Assembly (NCBI GenBank): GCA_964370475.1
Contig: CAYJJI010000003.1
Span: forward strand, 16,219 to 80,218
Reading direction: 5' to 3'
Source of the DNA: CAYJCL01 sp964370475
GTDB lineage: Bacteria > Bacillota_I > Bacilli_A > RF39 > UBA660
DNA length: 64,000 bases
The notes beneath the pieces were generated by a model. The model saw only the letters and a list, made by a program, of their open reading frames with translations, was not told the origin of the DNA and made no database searches. The position numbers and the translations under genes are program-made. Of this stretch, positions 40,476 through 49,672 are shown piece by piece; positions within the stretch are counted from its first letter, which is position 1; each line of letters starts with the position of its first letter.

Positions 40476-42809
40476 ATGGCTATTTCAAAAGAAGAATTAA
40501 AGGTATTAGATGGTTATTTTAGAGCAGTTAATTATTTGACTGCTGGTCAATTATATTTGTTAGATAATCCACTGTTGGAAAGACCTTTAGATATAAAAGA
40601 TGTTAAAAAGAAAGTTGTTGGACATTGGGGTACTTGTCCAGGACAGAATTTTATTTATACTCATTGTAATAGAGTTATTACTAGATATAATTTAGATATG
40701 ATTTATTTAAGTGGCCCGGGTCATGGAGGTAATTCTATCGTAAGTAATGTTTACTTAGAAGGTACTTATAGTGAGGTATACCCTACTATTAGTGAAGATG
40801 TTAATGGACTAAAAAAATTGTTTAAACAGTTTTCTTTTCCAGGAGGAATTAATTCTCATGTAGCACCTGATGTACCTGGTAGTATTCATGAGGGTGGTGA
40901 ACTTGGTTATTCACTTGCTCATGCTTGTGGAGCTATATTTGATAATCCTGATTTAATTGCTACTTGTGTTGTTGGTGATGGTGAGGCGGAGACTGGTCCT
41001 TTAGCAACTTCATGGATGATAAATAAGTTTATTAATCCTATTACTGATGGAGCTGTGTTACCTATTTTACATTTAAATGGATATAAGATTAGTAACCCTA
41101 CTGTTTTGTCAAGGATACCTAATGATGAGTTAAAAGCTTATTTCTTTGGATCTGGATGGCAACCATATATTGTAAGTGGCGATAATCAAATGGAAATGCA
41201 TGAAGCTATGGCTAGAACTATGGATCAGGCTATAGAAGAAATTAAGTATATTCAAGAACAAGTTAGAACTGGTCGTAGATGTGATCAAAAATGGCCGATG
41301 ATTATTTTAAGAACTCCTAAAGGATGGACTGGTCCTAAAGAAGTTGATGGGAATGTAATAGAAGATTCTTTTAGAGCTCATCAAGTTCCAATTGATATGA
41401 GTCGTGAGCATCATTTAGAATTACTTGAAAGTTGGTTAAGAAGTTATAGACCTCAAGAATTATTCAATAGAAATGGTTCTTTAAAGGATGAGTATCGTTT
41501 ATTTATTCCTAGGGGTCAAAAAAGAATGGGAAGCAGTCCTCATGCTAATGGTGGGATTTTAAGAAAAGACTTAATTTTACCTGATTTAAATAATTATGGA
41601 ATTAAAGTAGTACCTGGTGAAACTACTGCTGAAGATACTAAAATACTAGGTACTTATTTAAGAGATATTATAAAGATGAATCCAGATAATTATAGATTAT
41701 TTGGTCCTGATGAAACTAAGAGTAATAGATTAGATAAAGTCTTTGAAACTACTAACAGAGTGTTTAATTTAAGTATTAAGCCTCAAGATGAATTTGTTGC
41801 TGCTGGTGGTAGAGTTGTTGATTCTATGCTTAGTGAACATTTATGTGAAGGATGGCTTGAGGGATATGTATTAACTGGTAGACATGGTTTATTTTCTAGT
41901 TATGAAGCTTTTGCTAGAGTTGTTGATTCGATGTTGACTCAGCATACTAAATGGTTAAAAATGACTAGTGAACTACCATGGAGAAAATCTATTTCTTCTA
42001 TTAATGTATTGTTAACTAGTCATATATGGCAACAAGATCATAATGGTTATACTCATCAAGATCCTGGAATACTAGGACATCTTGCTGATAAAAAGGGAGC
42101 ATTTGTAAATGCTTACTTGCCTGCTGATTCTAATACTTTATTATCTGTTATGGAACATTGCTATAAGAGTAAAGATTGTATAAATGCTATTGTTGCTTCT
42201 AAGAAGAATAGGCCTCAGTGGTTAAATATTCATGAAGCTTCTGTACATGTTAAAAGGGGAATTAGTATTTGGGATTTTGCATCTAATGATCAGTATGGAG
42301 AACCTGATGTTATCTTGGCATGTTGTGGGGATGCACCTACTTTAGAAATGATGGCTGTTGAAGATATATTAAGACGTAATACTGATATAAAAATTAGATT
42401 TATAAATGTAGTTAATTTGTTTAAATTATTTAATAGAGATAAGCATCCTAGTGGATTAACGGATCATGAATTTAATTCTTTATTTACTAAAGATAAACCT
42501 GTTGTATTTGCATTCCATGGTTATGAAGGTCTTCTTAGAAATTTATTATATGATAGAGATAATAAAAACTTTAGTTTCCATGCTTATCGCGAAGAAGGAA
42601 GAATCACTACTCCGTTTGATATGAAAGTATTAAATAAAGTGGATAGATTTAATTTAGTTAAAACTGTTATTAAAATGGTTCCTAGACTTAAAAATAACTC
42701 TGAGTTAATTAGTTATATGGATAGTATGTTAAATAAGCATAATGAGTTTATTAAGGACTTTGGTGAAGATATTCCAGAAGTAGAAAAATTCAAATGGACA
42801 AAAAAATAA
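40476..42809 (+). CDS. xfp: xylulose-5-phosphate/fructose-6-phosphate phosphoketolase
   Basis: This 777-residue thiamine-diphosphate enzyme has the full phosphoketolase architecture. GHWGTCPGQNF, SGPGHGGNS, GELGYSLAHACGA, the ThDP motif GDGEAETGPLATSW and ITTPFDM are intact. It cleaves xylulose 5-phosphate or fructose 6-phosphate with phosphate to acetyl phosphate and an aldose phosphate, giving acetate plus ATP in heterofermentation. AGAGAGG precedes the ATG. Upstream sequence holds the repeats AGTAAAATA, of unknown use. Confidence 0.97.
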   Translation: MAISKEELKVLDGYFRAVNYLTAGQLYLLDNPLLERPLDIKDVKKKVVGHWGTCPGQNFIYTHCNRVITRYNLDMIYLSGPGHGGNSIVSNVYLEGTYSEVYPTISEDVNGLKKLFKQFSFPGGINSHVAPDVPGSIHEGGELGYSLAHACGAIFDNPDLIATCVVGDGEAETGPLATSWMINKFINPITDGAVLPILHLNGYKISNPTVLSRIPNDELKAYFFGSGWQPYIVSGDNQMEMHEAMARTMDQAIEEIKYIQEQVRTGRRCDQKWPMIILRTPKGWTGPKEVDGNVIEDSFRAHQVPIDMSREHHLELLESWLRSYRPQELFNRNGSLKDEYRLFIPRGQKRMGSSPHANGGILRKDLILPDLNNYGIKVVPGETTAEDTKILGTYLRDIIKMNPDNYRLFGPDETKSNRLDKVFETTNRVFNLSIKPQDEFVAAGGRVVDSMLSEHLCEGWLEGYVLTGRHGLFSSYEAFARVVDSMLTQHTKWLKMTSELPWRKSISSINVLLTSHIWQQDHNGYTHQDPGILGHLADKKGAFVNAYLPADSNTLLSVMEHCYKSKDCINAIVASKKNRPQWLNIHEASVHVKRGISIWDFASNDQYGEPDVILACCGDAPTLEMMAVEDILRRNTDIKIRFINVVNLFKLFNRDKHPSGLTDHEFNSLFTKDKPVVFAFHGYEGLLRNLLYDRDNKNFSFHAYREEGRITTPFDMKVLNKVDRFNLVKTVIKMVPRLKNNSELISYMDSMLNKHNEFIKDFGEDIPEVEKFKWTKK

Positions 42810-42833
42810 GATTAGCAAATGCTAATCTTTTTT
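42809..42833. terminator. bidirectional terminator between xfp and the 546-aa gene
   Basis: AGATTAGC and GCTAATCT form an 8-bp stem around AAAT, followed by a T run on the plus strand and A/T-rich sequence on the other. Confidence 0.75.
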
Positions 42834-44462
42834 ATTGTTTATCATTATCTTGTTTGCTTCTACTATAAACCAAATTTGTTGAATTGTTAAATTACATGCT
42901 TCGATGTGAGTAGATCTAATGAATATATCTATATAACTTAATAAAGTATCAATATTATTTGGATTTATAAGTTCTTCTGTTAGGTTATAGTTATTGATAC
43001 GATATTTATCTACTATAACTTTTGCAACATTATATTCTTGATATACTGGAACTGAAGATATAACTAAGTTATTAGGATTATTACAGTAAATATCAAATTT
43101 TTCTATATGTTCCATAAGTTCATCATATGTTGTAACATTATATGTATCTTTCATTTCTTTTTTCTTAAAGTATTCAAAATCTCTGAATGCTGTTAAAAAG
43201 TCATCAAGTGTAACATATTCGTTAACTATTCCTTTTACTATATTATAAAATTTGTATGAATCTAAACCTTGATATATTGCCAGTAGTTTATCTGCATACG
43301 TTGTTACGTCAACAACTAGTTGTTTTTTAGGCTTTTTCAATAATTCTTTATTTTTAAATGATAACATTAATTTTTCAGTGAACGATAAATCATCAAAGAT
43401 TATTTTATTTATCATTTTCATTCCAGTTTCAAGTTTTTCTTTTCCTTCTTCTATTTCTTTAATAGGTCTAGGTAGTTTAAAGTTATCAAATAAATTTTTA
43501 TTGTATTCTACATATGGAATAAAGTGAACGTATTGTGAATATTCAATTAAAACGTTTCTTAGTTTTTTTAAGTTTTCATGATTACTTGTTGAGTTTTCAT
43601 CGTAATTTCTTTCTTTGTCTTGAATAACCATAACATTTTCAGCTGCTAATCTTGTTTTACTATCTTCAAAGAATTCATTAATATCTATTTCGCCTTTTAT
43701 TGCCATATCTATTATATCTTGTAGTGATTCTTTTCTTGCATATGTATATTCATAATGAACTCTTTTTAATTCTTTCATACATTCTTCATAACTATGTATT
43801 CCATATTTTCTTTTGTTTTCTATTTGAATATTAGTTACTTCTTTTGTAAATTCTTCAGAATATTTACTACATAAAATTCTGAAGTTTAGCTCTATATGTT
43901 TTATAATATTTGGACATACCCAATATATTTTTTCAAACGACTTTTCTAACAAGAAGAAATTCGGTCTTTCTCTATTTGCTTCTCTATAAAATTCTTTCAT
44001 ATATTCATATACATAAGGTGTTAGTTTGAAGTATTTTTCTGATAAACTAATATTAATTAATTTAAATTTGCTTGATAGTTCGTTAATAATCTTATTAACT
44101 TCAACGAAATCAAAGTTATTATAAAATCCTAATTTAAATAGTAAGTTGTCAAACCCTAGTTTTTCAAAGTAAGTTGTTTGTGGGCTTAAACTTTTTGCTA
44201 ATAATTTATAGTCATGAATTTTTGCTTTCATGTCAGCTAAATTTTCTTTTGTTTCTATTTCTATGTCTTTAAGTTCAATAGATTTACTTTTTAAATCTAT
44301 GTATTTTGTTACATTTTCTTTATAAGAATTGTATTTCCTTTTATATTCTTCTATTTTTGTTTTAAGTGCTTTTCTTTGTGTTTTTGTTTTGGTAGAAGAT
44401 GATTTAATTATTTCTTTTTTTATTTCTGTATCTTTATCGATATAAGTTAAAAAGTTATTCAT
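42822..44462 (-). CDS. 546-residue soluble orphan of the SipW/TasA-like locus
   Basis: This 546-residue protein has no signal peptide or membrane segment. The first 110 residues are a predicted coiled coil (rich in Lys and Glu), the rest helical. No enzymatic motif is visible. I place the start at the ATG overlapping the stop of the Lys-rich protein (ATGAATAA), with an AAGGT site upstream; the open frame starts eight codons earlier. Operon position with TasA-like genes suggests a partner in assembly or regulation; it may contact the Lys-rich tails. Function unknown. Confidence 0.55.
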   Translation of the reverse strand: MNNFLTYIDKDTEIKKEIIKSSSTKTKTQRKALKTKIEEYKRKYNSYKENVTKYIDLKSKSIELKDIEIETKENLADMKAKIHDYKLLAKSLSPQTTYFEKLGFDNLLFKLGFYNNFDFVEVNKIINELSSKFKLINISLSEKYFKLTPYVYEYMKEFYREANRERPNFFLLEKSFEKIYWVCPNIIKHIELNFRILCSKYSEEFTKEVTNIQIENKRKYGIHSYEECMKELKRVHYEYTYARKESLQDIIDMAIKGEIDINEFFEDSKTRLAAENVMVIQDKERNYDENSTSNHENLKKLRNVLIEYSQYVHFIPYVEYNKNLFDNFKLPRPIKEIEEGKEKLETGMKMINKIIFDDLSFTEKLMLSFKNKELLKKPKKQLVVDVTTYADKLLAIYQGLDSYKFYNIVKGIVNEYVTLDDFLTAFRDFEYFKKKEMKDTYNVTTYDELMEHIEKFDIYCNNPNNLVISSVPVYQEYNVAKVIVDKYRINNYNLTEELINPNNIDTLLSYIDIFIRSTHIEACNLTIQQIWFIVEANKIMINNKKD

Positions 44463-44790
44463 TTGCATTACCTTCTTCCATATCAATTATTTTTTGTTCT
44501 TCGTTATCAAGCATATCTATAAATTCTTCTATTTTATAATATAAATCAATTAGTTCTTTATAGTTTAATAATGATAAGTCGAAATCTGTTTTAGTTGGTT
44601 TAATTTCTTTTGGTGTGTTATTTATCGTTTTTTTTACCACCTTTTTTACTGGTGATTTTTTAGCTACTACTTTTTTAGGTACTGCTTTTGCTATTGTTTT
44701 TTTAGCAGCTGGCTTCTTAGTAACTGGCTTTTTTTGTGTAGCTTTTTTTACTACTGGTTTTTTAGTTGTTTTTTTATCTTCTTTTTTCAT
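44455..44790 (-). CDS. Lys-rich histone-like protein
   Basis: This 111-residue protein has a very basic N-terminal half (about 1-66) of repeats such as Lys-Lys-Pro-Ala-Ala-Lys-Lys and a short acidic C-terminal part with a predicted helix (about 68-108). The repeat half resembles histone-H1-like and AlgP-like tails, which bind DNA, RNA or acidic polymers. The TasA-like protein encoded just upstream has a similar basic cytosolic N-terminus, so both may bind a common acidic partner. It begins 14 bases after that gene. Function is inferred only. Confidence 0.55.
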   Translation of the reverse strand: MKKEDKKTTKKPVVKKATQKKPVTKKPAAKKTIAKAVPKKVVAKKSPVKKVVKKTINNTPKEIKPTKTDFDLSLLNYKELIDLYYKIEEFIDMLDNEEQKIIDMEEGNANE

Positions 44791-44804
44791 TATTAACTCC
44801 CTCT

Positions 44805-45932
44805 TTAATATCCGTATCCTGCTAAATCTTTATGCAGTATTATTTCTATTTCTAATATATCTCCTCCAGATTTTGTTTCAAGAGCATCAATATCTTGTCC
44901 TTCTAACCATACATATATTCTTGCTTTAGTTACTCCGTGTGGTAGTTCGAATAATCTTGTATTTAAATCTCTAAATGTATTTTGAAATATGAAGTGTTCA
45001 TTATCAAAAGGTTGTCTTCCTTGACCACTATAATGACTTAGTTTATCTCCTGCCGCTATTACAGCATATGTAGGATGAAATACTCCATCTTCCAAAGTTA
45101 CTCCATAATCTTCTGCTCTTTCTATTGAAAGATCATTGTGAGCTGTACTAAATGGCTCATAAATAAATGACTCGCAGTTATTATTACATTCTAAATTTTG
45201 AACTGTTTCTCCACTAGCATTTTTATCTGGTGTGAATCCGCTTTTTGATATTCCTAATCTTACTGTGTTTAATAAACTTACCATTCTGTCTGATGTTCCA
45301 TCTTGTAATTTTATACTTGTACCTTCCCATAAATATAAATTATCACTTACATCTGAATTACTTATATTTTTGATAAATACATCGAATGCAACAAAATTTG
45401 CTCCGCTTTGATCTTCTGTATATTGTCTAAAATCTAGATATAGTTGTCTTTCTTCTTTTGAATATCTTTCTCTATATAGTTCGAACATTGAAAATTCAAA
45501 TGTATTTGAATCAGGTATTCCGTTTGATGATATTGGAATTAAACCTCTTGAATCTACCCATTTGTTATTATGTCCTGGATATGTATCTTCAAGATTTGTT
45601 GTTACTTCTTCTTTATTTACTGTAATCGTCTCGTCATAATTTACACCATCTAGTGATATATAAATTCCTGTTTCACGATTTACAGATACTGTTACAAAAT
45701 CTACGCTGGCGTCTAAGGTTGATGAAAACCATGCATAAGTAGATACAATTAAGACAATTCCAACAATAAAGGTAAAAAATAGCATCATGTTGTAATTTTT
45801 ATTTTTCTTTTCTTTTATTATTTTATTACTAACTTTTGAAGGTTCCTTTTTATTCACATTCTTTTTAACTTTAGTTTTGGAAATTCCTACTTTTTTAGTA
45901 ACTACTTTTTTTGTTTTCGTACTTTTTTTCAT
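44805..45932 (-). CDS. TasA/camelysin-like exported protein with Lys-rich N-terminal tail
   Basis: This 375-residue protein has a Lys-rich cytosolic tail (1-46), a membrane segment (about 48-66) ending in the STYAWF motif, and an extracellular beta-rich domain with IYEPFSTAH (near 250) and the C-terminal ARIYVWLEGQDID motif (near 350). STYAWF after the hydrophobic core matches SipW-type cleavage sites. It is the fourth WLEG-family member of the minus-strand cluster and shares architecture with the next genes upstream. It is separated from them by a hairpin at 45961-45986 and may have an own promoter at 46027-46055. Confidence 0.7.
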   Translation of the reverse strand: MKKSTKTKKVVTKKVGISKTKVKKNVNKKEPSKVSNKIIKEKKNKNYNMMLFFTFIVGIVLIVSTYAWFSSTLDASVDFVTVSVNRETGIYISLDGVNYDETITVNKEEVTTNLEDTYPGHNNKWVDSRGLIPISSNGIPDSNTFEFSMFELYRERYSKEERQLYLDFRQYTEDQSGANFVAFDVFIKNISNSDVSDNLYLWEGTSIKLQDGTSDRMVSLLNTVRLGISKSGFTPDKNASGETVQNLECNNNCESFIYEPFSTAHNDLSIERAEDYGVTLEDGVFHPTYAVIAAGDKLSHYSGQGRQPFDNEHFIFQNTFRDLNTRLFELPHGVTKARIYVWLEGQDIDALETKSGGDILEIEIILHKDLAGYGY

Positions 45933-45960
45933 AAATCACCTATTCGTTTTAATTAAGATT

Positions 45961-45986
45961 AAAGAGTAACCTAGTGGTTACTCTTT
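45961..45986 (-). terminator. hairpin terminator or attenuator between WLEG-family genes
   Basis: AAAGAGTAACC and GGTTACTCTTT form a perfect 11-bp stem with loop TAGT. On the minus strand the tail is TTTAATC, less U-rich than usual. It lies between the 414-aa gene and the 375-aa gene. Confidence 0.6.
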
Positions 45987-46026
45987 TTTCCTAATCTAAT
46001 TATTAGTTAAATATAACCTTTTTACT

Positions 46027-46055
46027 AATATAATTAGTTATTAACATTTATACAA
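46027..46055 (-). promoter_or_regulatory. possible promoter of the 375-aa TasA-like gene
   Basis: On the minus strand TTGTAT, 17 bases and TATATT. The 11-bp hairpin lies between it and the gene. Confidence 0.4.
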
Positions 46056-46056
46056 A

Positions 46057-47301
46057 TTAGATAGTTGGATATCCATTATCAAGTGAACTTCCACCAAAAT
46101 CTGTAGATGTTTCGTATTGTTGTTTTGTAAATCCAAAGTTTAGTTTAACTTCAGCATCTTCAACTTCAGCTAGGTCATGATTATCATAATCCATACCTTC
46201 TAAATAGATATAAACTCTGATTTTAGTGATACTATTTGGAGCTAAGAACATAAATGGATTTCTTGCATCTCCTTCAGTATCTTTATCTGAATCAGTGAAT
46301 GTATCAAGTTGACTTACATATGTAGCATTTGGTGTTGCACCATTTACTCCATCATAGATATCAACGCTTGCAGTTTCTGGAATTGCTGTATGAATTACAT
46401 TAGTATTGTATGCAGTTCCGTTTTCGAATGCAGTACAAGCTCCAGTTAAATCGTAACTTGTTGCATTTAATAAATCTGCTGTATCTCCACCAACTCTGGC
46501 ATTACAGTTGTCTGTATACCATTCTAGTGAATTTGCATTATGAACTGTATCATTTGGTTCCCAAATAGTATTTCTATTTGCTAAACAAATTGGTGTAATA
46601 CCATCAGCTGCTGTACTAGTACATGTCATACCAGTAATTGTTGATCCGTCTGTTGTTGTTCCTGCTACACGTCCGATTTGCATGAATGCTACTCTTATAG
46701 AGTTTTCAATTCCTGAAGCCATATGTGTTGCATCAACTGTACCACCAGCTGCATCAACTACTGCTGCTGAGTTATAAGTTAAGAAGATTTCTTCTTCTTC
46801 TGTTGGATTATATCCTTGTAAATATTGAGTTCCTGATGAATTCTTTACGAATAAATCAAATACTACATAATCTCCAGCTTCATTTGTTGAATTATCAATT
46901 TGTTCTGATAATACTTTAAATCCACCAGGAGTTCTTGTGAAACTTGAATTTTCAAAAATTTCAATTCTTGAAGAATCAGTATCGATTCCAGCTGCAGTAG
47001 ATACTGGTTCTAAACCAGCTCCCCAGCTGTTTGTATGTCCATTATATACTGAACTTGCGTTTCCTGCTTCAAAAGCTGTCCATGCACCATTTGTAATGCT
47101 AATTGTGTCGCTCCATTCAGTTCCATTTAACGATAGTTCTAAGTGCTCAATTGCTGCAACTTCGATGTTAAAGCTGTTAACTCCAACTTCTTGTCTACCT
47201 ATGAACCATGCGAAAGTTGAAACTAGAAGTACTACTGCGCTTAAACCAGCAAATACAATGATATTTTGGACTTTTTTTACTTTTTTATTATTTTTTTTCA
47301 T
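46057..47301 (-). CDS. TasA/camelysin-like exported protein, WLEG family
   Basis: This 414-residue protein has a basic N-terminus (1-12), a membrane segment (about 13-30) ending STFAWF and an extracellular beta-rich domain. IWEPNDTVH (near 245) and IRVYIYLEGMDYD (near 375) match the paralogues, then LNFGFTKQQ. Several Cys residues could form disulfides. SipW-like peptidases cut after such motifs. It follows the 464-aa paralogue by 25 bases. Fibre or matrix subunit is the likely role. Confidence 0.7.
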   Translation of the reverse strand: MKKNNKKVKKVQNIIVFAGLSAVVLLVSTFAWFIGRQEVGVNSFNIEVAAIEHLELSLNGTEWSDTISITNGAWTAFEAGNASSVYNGHTNSWGAGLEPVSTAAGIDTDSSRIEIFENSSFTRTPGGFKVLSEQIDNSTNEAGDYVVFDLFVKNSSGTQYLQGYNPTEEEEIFLTYNSAAVVDAAGGTVDATHMASGIENSIRVAFMQIGRVAGTTTDGSTITGMTCTSTAADGITPICLANRNTIWEPNDTVHNANSLEWYTDNCNARVGGDTADLLNATSYDLTGACTAFENGTAYNTNVIHTAIPETASVDIYDGVNGATPNATYVSQLDTFTDSDKDTEGDARNPFMFLAPNSITKIRVYIYLEGMDYDNHDLAEVEDAEVKLNFGFTKQQYETSTDFGGSSLDNGYPTI

Positions 47302-47326
47302 ATTATTTCTCCTACTCTATCCTATA

Positions 47327-48721
47327 TTAACTGTTAAACTCAATGTCATCTGATAATTGTTGTTTTGTAAATCCAAAATTAACATTAACAGATTCACCTA
47401 GTGAAGCCCAGTCATAATTATCAATATCTTGACCTTCTAACCATACATACACTCTAACTTTTGTAATACTGTTAGGTGCTAAGTACATGAATGCAGGTCT
47501 GTCATTTTGTTGTGCTGCAGTAATTGTTGTACCATCTACATCATATGTAATACCTGTATTCTTTTCTGTATCAGTAAAATAGTATCCCATTTGTTCTGCT
47601 GCATCAGCTGCATCAGCTGCAACATATGTATCGTAACTTCCAATTAATGAAGTAGTTGACATATTATTAATTAATGGTAACCCTCCAGTTGTATCTGATG
47701 AAGTCATATTACCATTGAATACACCATCATAGATATCAACAGCATCAGTTGAAACGATTTTTTGTGCTACTGCGTAAGTTGGTACTGCTGTACCATTAAC
47801 TAATGGTGTTGCTACTGAACATTTTACTGCTGGATCAGCAGCTGTAGTACAGTTTTCACCATAGAAATCTATAGCATTAGCTGAATGTTTTGTATCATTT
47901 GGTTCCCAAATTGCTGCAGGACGACAAATTGCATCAGTTGCTGAACATGTTAGTCCTTGTATTTCTGCTGCTGATACATTTCCTGTTTCAGGAATTTCCA
48001 TACGAGCGATTTGAGCAAACCCTACTCTAACTGAGTTTTCTAGTCCGTAATCTGCAACTCCTGCAGTTACAGCTGAATCTATAGTTAAATAAATTGCTTC
48101 TTCATTTTGAATATTTACATTATCATAGTAAGCTTCATCAGTTGTATTTTTTACTAGTAAATCAAATGCGATATATCCTTTATGTTCTTCAGCTCCAGTA
48201 TTAGGTACTGGATCTGACATTAGTCTATAACCCCACTCTTTACTTGTTAAATCTCCGTTTGTATCTAAGTCAGTAGATGTTAAACTTGTTTTATCGTATA
48301 GAATAAGTCTTGATGATGCTGGATTAACTTGACCAGATGATGACATTGGGATTAGTCCCCAGTGACTTGCTGGTGTTAATATAGTAGTTCCATCTGTGTC
48401 TATAACAGCAGGTGTTGCTATTCCAGTCCATGAATTCGTATTGTTTTCATAAGCACCTGTATCATAATTACTTTCATCAATTGTTAGATTTCCTGCTGTT
48501 GCACTTCCTACTGCATCAGCTCCACCGAACCATTCAGTTCCGTTGATTGAGAATTCTAACCCTTGTGTAGGTGCTATAGTTACGTTGAAATCAGTAAATT
48601 GTACTTCATCAAGTGCTATGAACCATGCGAATGTTGAAACTACTAAAACTACAGCAGTTAATGTTGTAATTAACGCTAAATTTTTAACATTTCTTTTTCG
48701 TTTTGCACTCTTTTTTTGCAT
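47327..48721 (-). CDS. TasA/camelysin-like exported protein, WLEG family
   Basis: This 464-residue protein has the same plan as its neighbour: basic N-terminus, membrane segment (about 14-31) ending STFAWF, an extracellular beta-rich body with IWEPNDTKH (near 270) and VRVYVWLEGQDID near the C-terminus followed by VNFGFTKQQL. The body is rich in Asp, Thr and Ala and low in Lys. It follows the 231-aa gene by 23 bases. Paralogue identity is secure; a role as a surface fibre subunit is inferred. Confidence 0.7.
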   Translation of the reverse strand: MQKKSAKRKRNVKNLALITTLTAVVLVVSTFAWFIALDEVQFTDFNVTIAPTQGLEFSINGTEWFGGADAVGSATAGNLTIDESNYDTGAYENNTNSWTGIATPAVIDTDGTTILTPASHWGLIPMSSSGQVNPASSRLILYDKTSLTSTDLDTNGDLTSKEWGYRLMSDPVPNTGAEEHKGYIAFDLLVKNTTDEAYYDNVNIQNEEAIYLTIDSAVTAGVADYGLENSVRVGFAQIARMEIPETGNVSAAEIQGLTCSATDAICRPAAIWEPNDTKHSANAIDFYGENCTTAADPAVKCSVATPLVNGTAVPTYAVAQKIVSTDAVDIYDGVFNGNMTSSDTTGGLPLINNMSTTSLIGSYDTYVAADAADAAEQMGYYFTDTEKNTGITYDVDGTTITAAQQNDRPAFMYLAPNSITKVRVYVWLEGQDIDNYDWASLGESVNVNFGFTKQQLSDDIEFNS

Positions 48722-48744
48722 AACTTTTTTTCTCCTTCTTTTTT

Positions 48745-49440
48745 CTAGTCTTTGACTATCTCTGATTTGAATTCCATTTTCATTTTGATTTCTCCACCAA
48801 TAATGTTATTAGTGCACTCTGGATCATTTCCTTCTAACCATACTACTAAAGTGTATTTAGTAATTGAACCTGGTTCGAAATTTTCTACATGATCCGTAAT
48901 CACAGCTTCACCATCTTCAAAGGGTATTGTATTAGGCTCAGGATTGCCATTGCTAGCTTCCTTAGCATAAGTAGTAGCTTCACCGTTTTTGTAAATTCGA
49001 ATTCTTACAGCTTCGTCAACATTTTTTATAACATCTTCGATTACAACTTGAGTGTAGTAGTCAGTCGTAATTTCGCCAATATTTTCAATATAGAATGAAT
49101 ACGCTATATAGTTATCACCGTTGTGAGAACCATATTCATCACCCGGAAGTGTGTCTGGTAACCATCCTTCACTAATATTGTCGAAATGTTGCACTGATTC
49201 TGCTAACAACTCAGATCTGTACGCCTTGTATAGAGGATCATCTGATATTATCAGTCCTCTGTCATAATGTAAGTTGTCATCTAGCGTTATAGTGAAATTT
49301 CCGCTATTATAAATAAATCCAATAACCATATACAAGAAAATACTAAGTAATATTATTAACATTAATAGTAATAAAACTATTTTTGTTAATTTTTTATCAT
49401 TTCTTACTTTCTTTGCATGTAGTACAAATTTATTATCCAT
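48745..49440 (-). CDS. small WLEG-family exported protein, first gene of its operon
   Basis: This 231-residue protein has a basic cytosolic start (about 1-18), a membrane segment (about 20-42) and an extracellular domain ending in TLVVWLEGNDPECTNN, the shortest form of the family motif. The STFAWF motif is missing; the segment after the membrane is FIYNSGNFTITLDD. It may be a cap or anchor. I use the ATG behind AAGGG. It has its own promoter with an upstream Spo0A-type box and starts the operon running to 46057. Confidence 0.65.
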   Translation of the reverse strand: MDNKFVLHAKKVRNDKKLTKIVLLLLMLIILLSIFLYMVIGFIYNSGNFTITLDDNLHYDRGLIISDDPLYKAYRSELLAESVQHFDNISEGWLPDTLPGDEYGSHNGDNYIAYSFYIENIGEITTDYYTQVVIEDVIKNVDEAVRIRIYKNGEATTYAKEASNGNPEPNTIPFEDGEAVITDHVENFEPGSITKYTLVVWLEGNDPECTNNIIGGEIKMKMEFKSEIVKD

Positions 49441-49519
49441 AACCATCAACCCTTCATTTCCAATCACTTATTAATAAGCCTACCTTGGTATATTGATAAC
49501 TTATCTATAATACAAGATT

Positions 49520-49549
49520 ATTATATAACATTTACAATTGGCAAGTCAA
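49520..49549 (-). promoter_or_regulatory. promoter of the WLEG-family operon
   Basis: On the minus strand TTGACT, an 18-base spacer and perfect TATAAT. The Spo0A-type box at 49555-49563 abuts the -35. Confidence 0.6.
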
Positions 49550-49554
49550 TAATT

Positions 49555-49563
49555 TTTGTCGAA
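49555..49563 (+). promoter_or_regulatory. Spo0A-type box in the divergent TasA-like promoter region
   Basis: TTTGTCGAA on the plus strand, a perfect 0A-box core, lies five bases upstream of the -35 of the minus-strand operon. The location fits activation by Spo0A~P. The opposite gene starts at 49713. Confidence 0.5.
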
Positions 49564-49641
49564 TTTTGTTACAATTTGTTTCTTTTATTTAGTTATTAAT
49601 TTTTATTGACATTTTTATGTATAATTTTACGTTTTTTTTAA

Positions 49642-49672
49642 AATTATTTACATTTACCTATTGTAAATAATT
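49642..49672. promoter_or_regulatory. 11-bp inverted repeat at the promoter of the 202-aa gene
   Basis: AATTATTTACA and TGTAAATAATT are exact inverse complements separated by nine bases. The right arm overlaps the -35 (TTGTAA) of the plus-strand promoter. It is a strong candidate for an operator of an unknown regulator. Confidence 0.6.
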
